Source: Muribaculaceae bacterium Isolate-104 (HZI)
GTDB lineage: Bacteria; Bacteroidota; Bacteroidia; Bacteroidales; Muribaculaceae
Assembly: GCA_003762715.1 (NCBI GenBank)
Contig: RIBJ01000040.1
Span: forward strand, 1 to 64,000
Direction: 5' to 3'
DNA length: 64,000 nucleotides
The position numbers and the translations under genes were made by a program. The first letter of the stretch is position 1. Each line of letters opens with the position of its first letter. Shown piece by piece: positions 9,729-17,718 of the stretch. Below the pieces are notes generated by a model. That model had not been told where the DNA came from, did not search any database, and worked only from the letters and a program-made list of their open reading frames with translations.

Positions 9729-10460
9729 ATGAAACTGCTCTCTGAAACCAAAACTCTCACCGCCGCTGCCTGCAACGCGCAGATGGAGCTGCCGCTGCAA
9801 TCGCTCGTGCGCGAGATTATTGATGCAGCCACCGACCACGCCAACGCCCTCGGGTTCGGCTACGACAGACTCCTTGCCAACGGCAACGCATGGGTGCTGA
9901 GCCGCCTTTGTGTTGAAATGCAGCGGTTTCCGGCGGTGGGCGACACCTACACTCTCACCACATGGATTGAAGCCACCAACAGGCATTTTTCCACACGCAA
10001 CTTCGAGATTACAGACAGCAACGGCACAACGCTCGGACACTCGCGCACCGTATGGGCAGGCATCGACATAAAAACACGCAGGTCAGTAGACCTTACCGGC
10101 CTGCAATCGCTCGTTGACATGAGCCTCGACCGCCAATGCCCTGTAGCGCCGCCCGCCCGGCTGCGTTTTGCGTCCAGGAACCCGATTGTCACCCCCTACA
10201 CCGTGCAGGTAAGCGACATTGACTCAAACCGCCACCTCACCACCGCGAGATATGTGGAACTTGCCGTCAACTGCCTGTCGCTTGACGACTATGACCGTTG
10301 CTTCCCCGGCAGGTTTGACATTTCGTTCATGAAAGAGTGCCGGTTTGGCGAGGCGCTTGACATTTCGCACTCTCTTGACGGCTCCACACTTGATGTAGCC
10401 ATAGCCAACAGCGCGGGCGAAACATGCTGCGATGCAAGAATTATTTTGACAGAACGGTAA
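9729..10460 (+). CDS. acyl-ACP thioesterase (double hotdog)
   Basis: The product belongs to the FatA/FatB-like acyl-ACP thioesterases, which release free fatty acids from acyl carrier protein. The 243-residue length fits a double hotdog fold: the first hotdog covers about residues 1-135 and the second starts near 'TPYTVQVSDIDSNRHL', where 'DIDSNRHLTTARYVELA' is the usual family signature around the active-site Asn and His. It sits between ilvN (5 bp upstream) and ilvC. I recall the same position for the Bacteroides thetaiotaomicron homologue. The link to branched-chain synthesis is inferred from position, for example a role with branched-chain fatty acids primed by keto-acid-derived acyl groups. 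Confidence 0.88.
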   Translation: MKLLSETKTLTAAACNAQMELPLQSLVREIIDAATDHANALGFGYDRLLANGNAWVLSRLCVEMQRFPAVGDTYTLTTWIEATNRHFSTRNFEITDSNGTTLGHSRTVWAGIDIKTRRSVDLTGLQSLVDMSLDRQCPVAPPARLRFASRNPIVTPYTVQVSDIDSNRHLTTARYVELAVNCLSLDDYDRCFPGRFDISFMKECRFGEALDISHSLDGSTLDVAIANSAGETCCDARIILTER

Positions 10461-10478
10461 ATAAATCCCTGTCGCGAT

Positions 10479-10509
10479 TTCAGATTATAAGCAAAACGCA
10501 CTATCTTTG
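10479..10509 (+). promoter_or_regulatory. candidate internal promoter before ilvC
   Basis: TATCTTTGC at 10502-10510 is a strong Bacteroidetes -7 match. A weaker TTTC lies 19 bp upstream in place of TTTG. The 80-bp gap before ilvC, unlike the tight spacing elsewhere in the operon, supports an extra promoter for ilvC. Confidence 0.5.
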
Positions 10510-10540
10510 CATAAAACTATTACAAAACAAGCAACATATC

Positions 10541-11584
10541 ATGGCAAAATTAAACTTCGGCGGTGTTGAAGAAACCGTCATCACCCGCGAGGAATTTCCC
10601 TTGGAAAAAGCCCGCGAGATACTCAAGGACGAAACAATAGCCGTCATAGGCTACGGCGTGCAGGGACCCGGTCAGAGCATGAATCTGCGCGACAACGGAT
10701 TCAATGTCATTGTGGGACAGCGCCCCGGCAAGACTTTTGACAAAGCGGTAGCCGACGGATGGGTGCCCGGAGAAACCCTCTTCGGCATAGAGGAAGCCTG
10801 CGACAAAGCCACTATCGTCATGTGTCTGCTCAGCGACGCGGCGGTAATGTCTGTATGGCCCGACATAAAAAAATACCTCACCGCAGGGAAAGCCCTCTAC
10901 TTTTCTCACGGATTCGCCATTACCTGGAGCGACCGCACAGGCGTTGTGCCCCCCGCCGACATAGATGTCATTATGGTGGCACCCAAAGGCTCCGGCACCT
11001 CGCTGCGCACCATGTTCCTCGAAGGCAGAGGGCTCAACTCAAGTTTCGCCATATATCAGGACTATACCGGCAAGGCGATGGACCGCACAATAGCCCTCGG
11101 CATAGGCATAGGCTCCGGCTACCTCTTCGAAACGACATTCCAGCGCGAGGCGACTTCCGACCTCACTGGCGAGCGCGGCTCACTCATGGGCGCAATACAG
11201 GGGCTGCTCCTCGCTCAGTACGAGGTGCTGCGCGAAAACGGACACACCCCCTCTGAAGCGTTCAACGAAACCGTTGAGGAACTCACTCAGTCGCTCATGC
11301 CGCTCTTTGCAGAGAAAGGCATGGACTGGATGTATGCCAACTGCTCGACAACCGCACAGAGAGGCGCTCTCGACTGGATGGGTCCTTTCCACGATGCAAT
11401 AAAGCCCGTGGTGCAGAAACTGTACGACAGCGTGAAATGCGGCAATGAAGCCCAGATTTCAATCGACTCCAACTCTCAGCCCGATTACCGCGAAAAACTT
11501 GAAAAAGAGCTTCGCGACATGAGAGAAAGCGAAATGTGGCAGACTGCCGTAACCGTACGCAAGCTCCGCCCGGAAAACAACTGA
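10541..11584 (+). CDS. ilvC: ketol-acid reductoisomerase
   Basis: IlvC isomerises and reduces 2-acetolactate or 2-aceto-2-hydroxybutyrate with NAD(P)H and Mg2+, the second common step of branched-chain amino acid synthesis. The product from ATG 10541 is 347 residues ('MAKLNFGG'). The reading frame is open further upstream, but that part would overlap the end of the thioesterase gene and the promoter. The Rossmann motif is 'GYGVQGPGQ' (residues 37-45), followed by the cofactor-specificity loop 'GQRPGKTFDK' (59-68). The metal-binding region appears as 'REATSDLTGERG'. This gene closes the operon; a strong terminator follows 28 bp after the stop. Confidence 0.96.
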   Translation: MAKLNFGGVEETVITREEFPLEKAREILKDETIAVIGYGVQGPGQSMNLRDNGFNVIVGQRPGKTFDKAVADGWVPGETLFGIEEACDKATIVMCLLSDAAVMSVWPDIKKYLTAGKALYFSHGFAITWSDRTGVVPPADIDVIMVAPKGSGTSLRTMFLEGRGLNSSFAIYQDYTGKAMDRTIALGIGIGSGYLFETTFQREATSDLTGERGSLMGAIQGLLLAQYEVLRENGHTPSEAFNETVEELTQSLMPLFAEKGMDWMYANCSTTAQRGALDWMGPFHDAIKPVVQKLYDSVKCGNEAQISIDSNSQPDYREKLEKELRDMRESEMWQTAVTVRKLRPENN

Positions 11585-11612
11585 TAAAAATTTTTTCTTT
11601 TCATGTTTTTTC

Positions 11613-11646
11613 GGAGCCGGGCTCGTGATGAGTCCGGCTCCTTTTT
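11613..11646 (+). terminator. rho-independent terminator of the ilv operon
   Basis: GGAGCCGG at 11613-11620 pairs with CCGGCTCC at 11634-11641. Four further inner pairs, one of them G-T, give a 12-bp stem with a 5-nt loop. TTTTT follows at 11642-11646. Confidence 0.9.
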
Positions 11647-11670
11647 ACCCATAATCCCGATTTTTTATTG

Positions 11671-11679
11671 TAATTTTGC
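11671..11679 (+). promoter_or_regulatory. candidate -7 element for the DUF3078 gene
   Basis: TAATTTTGC matches the Bacteroidetes -7 box and lies 25 bp after the ilv terminator and 25 bp before the next start codon. No clear -33 TTTG is seen. Confidence 0.35.
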
Positions 11680-11704
11680 AAATCACGATTTCAAGCGTTA
11701 TCTC

Positions 11705-13096
11705 ATGAGAAAAGGTTTTTGTTATATTCTGAGCATTCTGACTCTCGTACTGACCCTCCCCGTGCCGACCGGAGCGCAAAACATCGATTGGCTCCGCGCC
11801 CCCAAAAAAAGCGCGGTCAGAGCCACCGAGTGCGACACTATGGTGATACTGCCCTGGTTTGACGAAGAACTTGCAAATGACGTGTGCGTGCTCGACTCCA
11901 TGAACATAGAGCCGGACACCGTGATAACCGAACCGCTCAGACCGATGTACCCCATTCCCCTCGCCACTTTCGGGCCGCCGCTGATTTTCGACAGCTGGCA
12001 GTACCTCGACAGCATAGAGATGACACCCAAACACCGCGACCCTATAGCCGGCAGTGCTTTCGACTGGATTGACGACCTCAATTTCGGCTACCTTGTGTAC
12101 AACCACACCCGCCAGAACTACATGATCAACAATCCGGACAAAATCAAGCTCAATGTACGCGACCTTCCGGAGCCACCCGCCCACTACAACGCTTTTGTCG
12201 ACCCCGTCACAACCCGCATAGTCCTTGAAGAAACCGTTAATACAAGCGGCTCATCGATAAACGGGCTGCTTGACATTCAGCACATAAACTGGATTCAAAA
12301 CTTTACCGCCTCGGCGCAGTTCAGCCAGGCGTATGTGTCGCCTAACTGGTACCAGGGCGGCAACCGCTCGCTCATAGCAATCGTAAACCTCATCTACAAC
12401 GTAAAACTCAACCAGAAGCTACACCCCAAGCTGCTGTTCGAGACAACCGTGTCATACAAGCTCGGTGCCAACAGCGCCCCCGACGACACAGTGCGCTCAT
12501 ACAACATCAGCGAGGATCTGTTTCAGATAAACAGCACATTCGGCTACAAAGCGTTCAAAAGATGGTACTACTCTACCAACCTGCAGTTCAAGACCCAGCT
12601 GCTCAACAGCTACAAATCAAATTCAGACAACCTGAAATCCGCGTTCATGTCGCCCGCCGAGCTTAATGTCGGCGTCGGTATGACATACGACTTCACCAAC
12701 AAACGCAAGACATTCAGCTTCAACGCTTCGCTCGCACCCCTGTCCTGGCAGCTGCGCACATGCTTCAACAGACACATGGACGAAACCGCGTACGACATCA
12801 AGCCGGGGCGCCATGCGGTGAGCAAATTCGGTAGCAGCGCGGAGTACAACATGTTCTGGAGAGTGACATACAACATCGACTACAAGTCGCGCATGTTCCT
12901 GTTCACCGACTACGACCTGTTTCAAGGCGACTGGGAACACACTGTGTCATTCAACATAAACCGCTACCTCTCCACCCAGATTTTCGCCCACATGCGCTAC
13001 GACTCCTCCACTCCCCGCGCATCACAGAAATGGCACAAGTTCCAGTTCAAGGAAATTTTCAGCCTCGGTGTGACCTACAAATTCGGTAACGCCTGA
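11705..13096 (+). CDS. DUF3078 family outer-membrane protein
   Basis: The 463-residue product from ATG 11705 begins with a good signal peptide (residues 1-22, ending 'TGAQ'). An upstream in-frame ATG at 11603 would place the start inside the terminator hairpin region and hide the signal peptide, so I reject it. The C-terminal two thirds resemble the DUF3078 family: beta-rich, with 'NWYQGGNRS' near residue 215 and repeated amphipathic strands such as 'AELNVGVGMTYDFTNKRKTFSFN', ending in 'LGVTYKFGNA'. This suggests a beta-barrel or barrel-like envelope protein. No biochemical function is known to me. Two small secreted proteins follow closely and probably belong to the same transcript. Confidence 0.8.
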   Translation: MRKGFCYILSILTLVLTLPVPTGAQNIDWLRAPKKSAVRATECDTMVILPWFDEELANDVCVLDSMNIEPDTVITEPLRPMYPIPLATFGPPLIFDSWQYLDSIEMTPKHRDPIAGSAFDWIDDLNFGYLVYNHTRQNYMINNPDKIKLNVRDLPEPPAHYNAFVDPVTTRIVLEETVNTSGSSINGLLDIQHINWIQNFTASAQFSQAYVSPNWYQGGNRSLIAIVNLIYNVKLNQKLHPKLLFETTVSYKLGANSAPDDTVRSYNISEDLFQINSTFGYKAFKRWYYSTNLQFKTQLLNSYKSNSDNLKSAFMSPAELNVGVGMTYDFTNKRKTFSFNASLAPLSWQLRTCFNRHMDETAYDIKPGRHAVSKFGSSAEYNMFWRVTYNIDYKSRMFLFTDYDLFQGDWEHTVSFNINRYLSTQIFAHMRYDSSTPRASQKWHKFQFKEIFSLGVTYKFGNA

Positions 13097-13107
13097 TTAC
13101 AGCGACC

Positions 13108-13704
13108 ATGCGGATTCTGCTCTCCCTCCTCTGCGCTCTGTGCGCCATTACAGCTCTATGCGACGACAACCTGAGGCTGCCGCCAATATCTGCCACGCCG
13201 CTTGACGGCTATTGCGACATCAACGCCGTAAAGAAAAGACTCGCCGAGTCGGGGCCGCACAGAATAGAAGGCGTGTGGCAGTTTCCACAAAACGGCACCA
13301 CAGTAGCCATAGAGCGCCACAACAGCGCCGGCAGCCTGCCCGGCTCGCTGCTATACCACATGACAGTGGTGCGAAGCGCAAACCGCGCCATTCGCCCCGG
13401 CACAGTGATGGGTGTTCTATGCCCCAGCGCCGGAAGCAATGTCTACGACGCCCGCATATACACCTCATCGCGGTTAGCCGGAAAACTCGACTCACCGAAA
13501 CACTTCACGCTCACATTGACCGAGACCGACACCCACCTGGTGTTCAAGCCGGTAAAAAGCAAATACTCATTCAACTTATGGCGCATGCTGCCTTACATGT
13601 TCCGCTACAGCGTGCGCACAAACACCAATACCGGCGAAGCGCCGCGCGGATGCGTCAGGCTGTTTCCAGAGCCAGAAATACCACTTGCCCCAAGATACCT
13701 GTGA
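13108..13704 (+). CDS. secreted protein of unknown function
   Basis: I do not recognise this 198-residue protein. It has a signal peptide (residues 1-18, 'LLSLLCALCAITALC') and a soluble mature part with no membrane segment, predicted to be periplasmic or lipid-anchored if Cys18 is modified. The segment 'IEGVWQFPQNGTTVAIER' looks like the beginning of a small beta-barrel or lipocalin-like domain, but that is only an impression. It starts 11 bp after the DUF3078 gene and its stop overlaps the next start codon, so the three genes form a unit. Confidence 0.75.
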   Translation: MRILLSLLCALCAITALCDDNLRLPPISATPLDGYCDINAVKKRLAESGPHRIEGVWQFPQNGTTVAIERHNSAGSLPGSLLYHMTVVRSANRAIRPGTVMGVLCPSAGSNVYDARIYTSSRLAGKLDSPKHFTLTLTETDTHLVFKPVKSKYSFNLWRMLPYMFRYSVRTNTNTGEAPRGCVRLFPEPEIPLAPRYL

Positions 13705-14165
13705 AAACCGTTCTTGTCATAGCATTGCTGCTCACCGCATTAAGCGCATCGGCAGACAAAACCACCCGCAAAAACCTTAAGGTAAGGTGCATAGAGCCGA
13801 CCGAAGCCACTGTAGCCGCCGATACCGTAACGCTGTCGCCAGGCATGGTGGCTCTTTCCGGCTACGACAAGCCGTTGCGCTCAAACAAAGAGAGTCTGTA
13901 TGTGACAAACGCCACCCGCCGCCACCTGCTCTATGTCGAAATAGAGATTACATATTTTGACGAGTCGGGCAGACAGCTGCACAAACGCACTGCAAAACAA
14001 AATGTTGACATACCGGCGGGAGAAACCCGCCAGCTCACTTTCCCCTCATGGGACAAACAGCGAAACATGTACTACACCCTCAGCGGCAAGCCCCGCACCA
14101 GCAACGGCACTCCATACACTGTCAAGGCAGTTGCCGGAAAAGCCTGCTACAGAGAGGGCAGATAG
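13701..14165 (+). CDS. small secreted protein of unknown function, GTG start
   Basis: The 154-residue product begins at GTG 13701, which overlaps the TGA of the upstream gene in a GTGA arrangement. This start gives a clean signal peptide (VLVIALLLTALSASA). The frame is open far upstream inside the preceding gene, but that part is out-of-frame overlap and is not used. The mature protein has one predicted beta-sandwich-like domain with 'YVEIEITYFDESGRQLHKRT' followed by 'IPAGETRQLTFPSWDKQ', a pattern seen in small Bacteroidales envelope proteins whose role is unknown. Its stop lies 9 bp from the stop of the convergent pilus operon. Confidence 0.7.
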   Translation: MKTVLVIALLLTALSASADKTTRKNLKVRCIEPTEATVAADTVTLSPGMVALSGYDKPLRSNKESLYVTNATRRHLLYVEIEITYFDESGRQLHKRTAKQNVDIPAGETRQLTFPSWDKQRNMYYTLSGKPRTSNGTPYTVKAVAGKACYREGR

Positions 14166-14174
14166 CCCCGCCCG

Positions 14175-16580
14175 CTACTGCACCACACCGTCAGCGGTTC
14201 TTATAGCCCTTACCCGCAGCTTTTGAGTGCGCAGTGTGCGCCCGCCATTCGGGTAGTCGGATGAGTCAGAATAATCCTGATTGTTGCTGGATGCAGAATT
14301 TCCTCCCTGTCCACCGCTTTCTACAGTCTGGTTGTTTCTTATTGTAGTGGCTCTCGCACGCCACATGTTTTCCCTCTCTTCGGATATAGACCAGCCATTA
14401 TTTGGATTTTTTGCTGCCGAAGATGACCAATAGAAGTTTTCGGCAAACGACGGAAACTGATTGTAATAGGCTGTCAGCATTGCTTCAAGCTCTGAAATGC
14501 CCGGAAGAAACCAGTATAGATTCTCCACCGACCCGTCAGCCCGACGCTTGTTGAAGGCACACGCATACTGCACCGCGCTTGAAGGCGACCGGTCGCTATA
14601 TATTTTTCTATCGGCTATCGGTTCTACTCCCTCTATAGCACGTGTGTTGTATGTATCGTAATTGAACAGATACCTGACCATCTGCAGACCGTTGGCTGTA
14701 GTTGTATTAAAAGGTTTCCATTCACTTCTTGGAGGGAATAGTGTTCCTACGATATAACTTGATGTTCCTATCTCATACACCGCAAGAGTTGAGCCTTCGG
14801 CGGCGTATGGCAGCCCTTCGGGCTGATACCACGGAGTGGCACTGAACGGGTCAAGCGGGTCGTAGTGTTCGGTGTACTCCTCAACCGTTTCCATATAGTA
14901 GGTGTTGCCGCCATACGTAAACGGCAGCAGACCGTACTGGTCAAGCTCAAGAGTGTCGGTGTAAGACTCCGAATCCGATTCATACTTCACCTCGACAAAC
15001 GCTGTGCGCGGGCGGGTAGACGCGTTTTCATCCACATAAAAATATATTCGGTCGCGCGACCGGTTCACCTGCGCCGTTGTAGCGGTGACCACGTTTTGCA
15101 GCATATCGTCAGTGAAATAGTCGCGACACCCCCAGCCGGGCTTGAAATCAGACTCTCCCATGCCCTCCGAGCTGACATGCTCAAGGCGCACCCAGTCTGC
15201 CGCATCGCCGAGAATTGTCACCGTACACCGCGATGAAGCGTCAGACTTGTCAAGGAAATACACATCCATAGGCAGCACGCACCAGTGGGCGTCAAGAAAC
15301 CGCTCGTTGACAACAGAAAGGTGCATAGCGTTGAATGTAGTCACATTCACACGCGCGTCAAACATAAACACATTGTCGGTCGATGACACATAGTCAAGTC
15401 CGCCTATGACAATATTGTTCTTATAGCAATGGTTTCGCCTCACCTCGAAATTGTCTATCACATCACTGCCAAGATACACGCTGAACCGCGCGTCATAGCT
15501 CATGCCCTGATGGTCGACATACAGCCCCCGCATCACAATGGCGCTGGCATTGTCCGGAGCCACCAGCGGTTTCCAACGCTGCCGCACATCCTCCCCGCTG
15601 TTTTTCACCTCCTCGGGATATATCTCCATGGGGTTGCGGGTGCGCTGCTTGATGTTCTCGTATGTGTAGTATGTAAACAGGGTGGCCTCCTGACCGTCTA
15701 CAAGCTCGCGGTCGTCCACCGTCACAGTTTTTTCGGCACGCATGTCTGTCTGCGGCAGATCTGTGGTCTCCACAGCGCTGAACGGCACACACAGCGGCAT
15801 ATTTCTCACACCGTACTCTGTTACCCTGAGGGTGGGCAGCAGCCGGTCTCTGCTGGTTTGCTTCGCCTCAAGGCGCACCTTGACATCCACCCTCGCCATA
15901 AGCGCTCTGAGGTCAATGCTTATCTGCCCGCTGTGACCGAGCGCGCAGTCTCCGGCAGGCGCTTTGTAGTGAGCCACCATAGGCATGCCACCCGCCGGCA
16001 GTTCTGTTATGTCCTGACGCTCGGCTGGACGGTAATACCACGCCAGCAGGTCATCAAGGCAAGTTATTGTCGTTTCGGCATCGGGGTCGCCGGAATCGCC
16101 ATGGCATATATCGCCGTCGGGGCTATACCCCTCCACGCGGAACATACAGCCGGAGTGATTACACGCGGGGTCGTCGCATATAGGGTTTGCAACGGCAAAA
16201 ATACTTACACCCTCAAGAGTCTGCTGCCCTGTAAAGGCATCTTTCGGCACCTCTACACCGTCAAGTTCCGCTGAGGTCATGTCTATCACGGTGTACGCCT
16301 TGAAATCCGCCTCGCAATCGGGATTTTCTTTCAAAAAATTGCCGTCTTTGTCAAAGAAAAACAGGTGCAGCCTGTTTATTTTCTTTTCGGCTGCGGTCTT
16401 AGGTTCCTCATCCGAGCGCGCGGCAACCACCTCAGGCAGCATCTCCACCACTTTCGGAGTCAGCATGATTCTTGCGCCGGTATCTTCAGGAGGCACAGCC
16501 ATGCCTTCGGAGGCGCATCCGTAGCCCGCCGCGATAAAGACTGCGGTGGCAATGCCGGAGAGTATATGGTAAATTTTCAT
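14175..16580 (-). CDS. pilus tip/adhesin-like lipoprotein (DUF4906-like)
   Basis: This 801-residue lipoprotein (lipobox ending Cys22, 'AAGYGC') is the last gene of the pilus locus. The N-terminal half looks like a large fimbrial subunit: 'INRLHLFFFDKDGNFL' near residue 68 is the usual opening of Mfa2/DUF4906-type domains. An unusual cysteine cluster occurs at residues 135, 140, 145, 159 and 174. The C-terminal ~220 residues ('NLYWFLPGISELEAML', 'ENFYWSSSAAKNPNNGW', 'LRVRAIR') resemble the lectin-like DUF1566/FISUMP fold. Size, order and domains suggest the tip adhesin or a large accessory subunit. The exact family assignment is uncertain. It lies 7 bp after the third fimbrillin gene. Confidence 0.7.
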   Translation of the reverse strand: MKIYHILSGIATAVFIAAGYGCASEGMAVPPEDTGARIMLTPKVVEMLPEVVAARSDEEPKTAAEKKINRLHLFFFDKDGNFLKENPDCEADFKAYTVIDMTSAELDGVEVPKDAFTGQQTLEGVSIFAVANPICDDPACNHSGCMFRVEGYSPDGDICHGDSGDPDAETTITCLDDLLAWYYRPAERQDITELPAGGMPMVAHYKAPAGDCALGHSGQISIDLRALMARVDVKVRLEAKQTSRDRLLPTLRVTEYGVRNMPLCVPFSAVETTDLPQTDMRAEKTVTVDDRELVDGQEATLFTYYTYENIKQRTRNPMEIYPEEVKNSGEDVRQRWKPLVAPDNASAIVMRGLYVDHQGMSYDARFSVYLGSDVIDNFEVRRNHCYKNNIVIGGLDYVSSTDNVFMFDARVNVTTFNAMHLSVVNERFLDAHWCVLPMDVYFLDKSDASSRCTVTILGDAADWVRLEHVSSEGMGESDFKPGWGCRDYFTDDMLQNVVTATTAQVNRSRDRIYFYVDENASTRPRTAFVEVKYESDSESYTDTLELDQYGLLPFTYGGNTYYMETVEEYTEHYDPLDPFSATPWYQPEGLPYAAEGSTLAVYEIGTSSYIVGTLFPPRSEWKPFNTTTANGLQMVRYLFNYDTYNTRAIEGVEPIADRKIYSDRSPSSAVQYACAFNKRRADGSVENLYWFLPGISELEAMLTAYYNQFPSFAENFYWSSSAAKNPNNGWSISEERENMWRARATTIRNNQTVESGGQGGNSASSNNQDYSDSSDYPNGGRTLRTQKLRVRAIRTADGVVQ

Positions 16581-16587
16581 GAACGAA

Positions 16588-17718
16588 TCAGTTTATGAAT
16601 ATGTTGTTGTCCGAACCGCTCTGCCAGTACTCCACATTGTCGGCTGTGAACATGAGAACGATACGGTCGCCGTAAAAATTTATGTTGAGAGTGTAGTTCA
16701 CACCGGGTTGCGGCACCCTGCCGAAATCAAAATTGTCGCCCTCGCGAGGTATCTTTATGTCGATAGTCTGCCCCTCGAATTCAAATGAGCCGACAATGGT
16801 TTTCCGCGCTCCGAGGTAAGAGCCGTTTGTGCCCGCTGAGTTTGCGAGTATTAGATATGTGGACGGAGCCGTTAAAGCAGCGTCGTGCGGCACCGTCAGC
16901 GGTTCGCTGACAAAAGGCAGCTGCGCGTGTGTCATGGAGGAGTTGACCTTGACAGCAGGGTCCGGCTCGGAAAAGTCTATTGACGCTTCCGAATAGAAAT
17001 CGCCTTCCATTACAAGGCTGTTTATAACAATGTCGCTTGACGCGCTATAGTTGTTAAACTTGACACTCACCGCGCTCAGAATATGATGAAACACAAGGTC
17101 AACCGCACCTCTGTCGCGCATGTGGTCGGTGACGAATGCGTACATGGCATCCTCCTTGCAGGGGTACTCCACTGTGTAGTGAAGTGTCGGAGCGCCCACC
17201 GAGCCGGCAGTTTCTGTACGGAACCGGTCGGACGCCGGGCAAAATGCCATGAACGAATATTTGAACGCCGACGGGTCGGTTCCGGGCGCCGAGGCCACAA
17301 CCGTACTCTGAGGAGTGTACCACAACCCCGGCTCGCCTTTGTAATAGCACCCGTAGGCATCTACCTCAAGACGCGCCCCGTCAAGAACATCGGGCACAAT
17401 GAGACTCTTCTTGGCATTCCAGCCTTTTTCGCCGCTTTTGGCATCATAGTCGGTAGTTGCCGCGTAGTCAGACAGAAGAGGGATGCAGTAGCCGTACACT
17501 TCCAGTTCGGTTGCCTCCGGCAGAGAGCCGGACACAAGGTTTGCCCTCGAGCCGGACTGCTGCAACACCACAGGTGTCGAGAACTGTATAATGTTCTCTT
17601 TCGCCACAGGCTCGTCGGGGGTGTCGCCGGAGCACGCCGGCAAAACCGGAAACAGAAAAGCCGACAACAAAGCCGGGGCATAACGCCTGAGAACGGTATC
17701 TAAGAGAGAAATCTTCAT
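16588..17718 (-). CDS. fimbrillin family protein (third of three)
   Basis: This 376-residue protein is a type V pilus subunit of the Mfa-like class. It has a lipoprotein signal peptide with lipobox Cys29 ('PVLPAC') and a possible Arg-protease processing site at Arg58/Ala59 ('GSRAN'). The middle contains 'FHHILSAVSVKFNN', the conserved fimbrillin strand after the 'DLVF' motif, and the C-terminus ends in a short hydrophobic segment ('DRIVLMFTADNVEYWQSG') that could serve in strand exchange. Its start codon overlaps the stop of the upstream fimbrillin by one base (TGATG), so the pair is translationally coupled. Confidence 0.85.
   Translation of the reverse strand: MKISLLDTVLRRYAPALLSAFLFPVLPACSGDTPDEPVAKENIIQFSTPVVLQQSGSRANLVSGSLPEATELEVYGYCIPLLSDYAATTDYDAKSGEKGWNAKKSLIVPDVLDGARLEVDAYGCYYKGEPGLWYTPQSTVVASAPGTDPSAFKYSFMAFCPASDRFRTETAGSVGAPTLHYTVEYPCKEDAMYAFVTDHMRDRGAVDLVFHHILSAVSVKFNNYSASSDIVINSLVMEGDFYSEASIDFSEPDPAVKVNSSMTHAQLPFVSEPLTVPHDAALTAPSTYLILANSAGTNGSYLGARKTIVGSFEFEGQTIDIKIPREGDNFDFGRVPQPGVNYTLNINFYGDRIVLMFTADNVEYWQSGSDNNIFIN

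Noticed and set aside
10424-10540. upstream start of IlvC
   Set aside because: It would begin inside the thioesterase gene and before the internal promoter; the standard KARI N-terminus begins at 10541.
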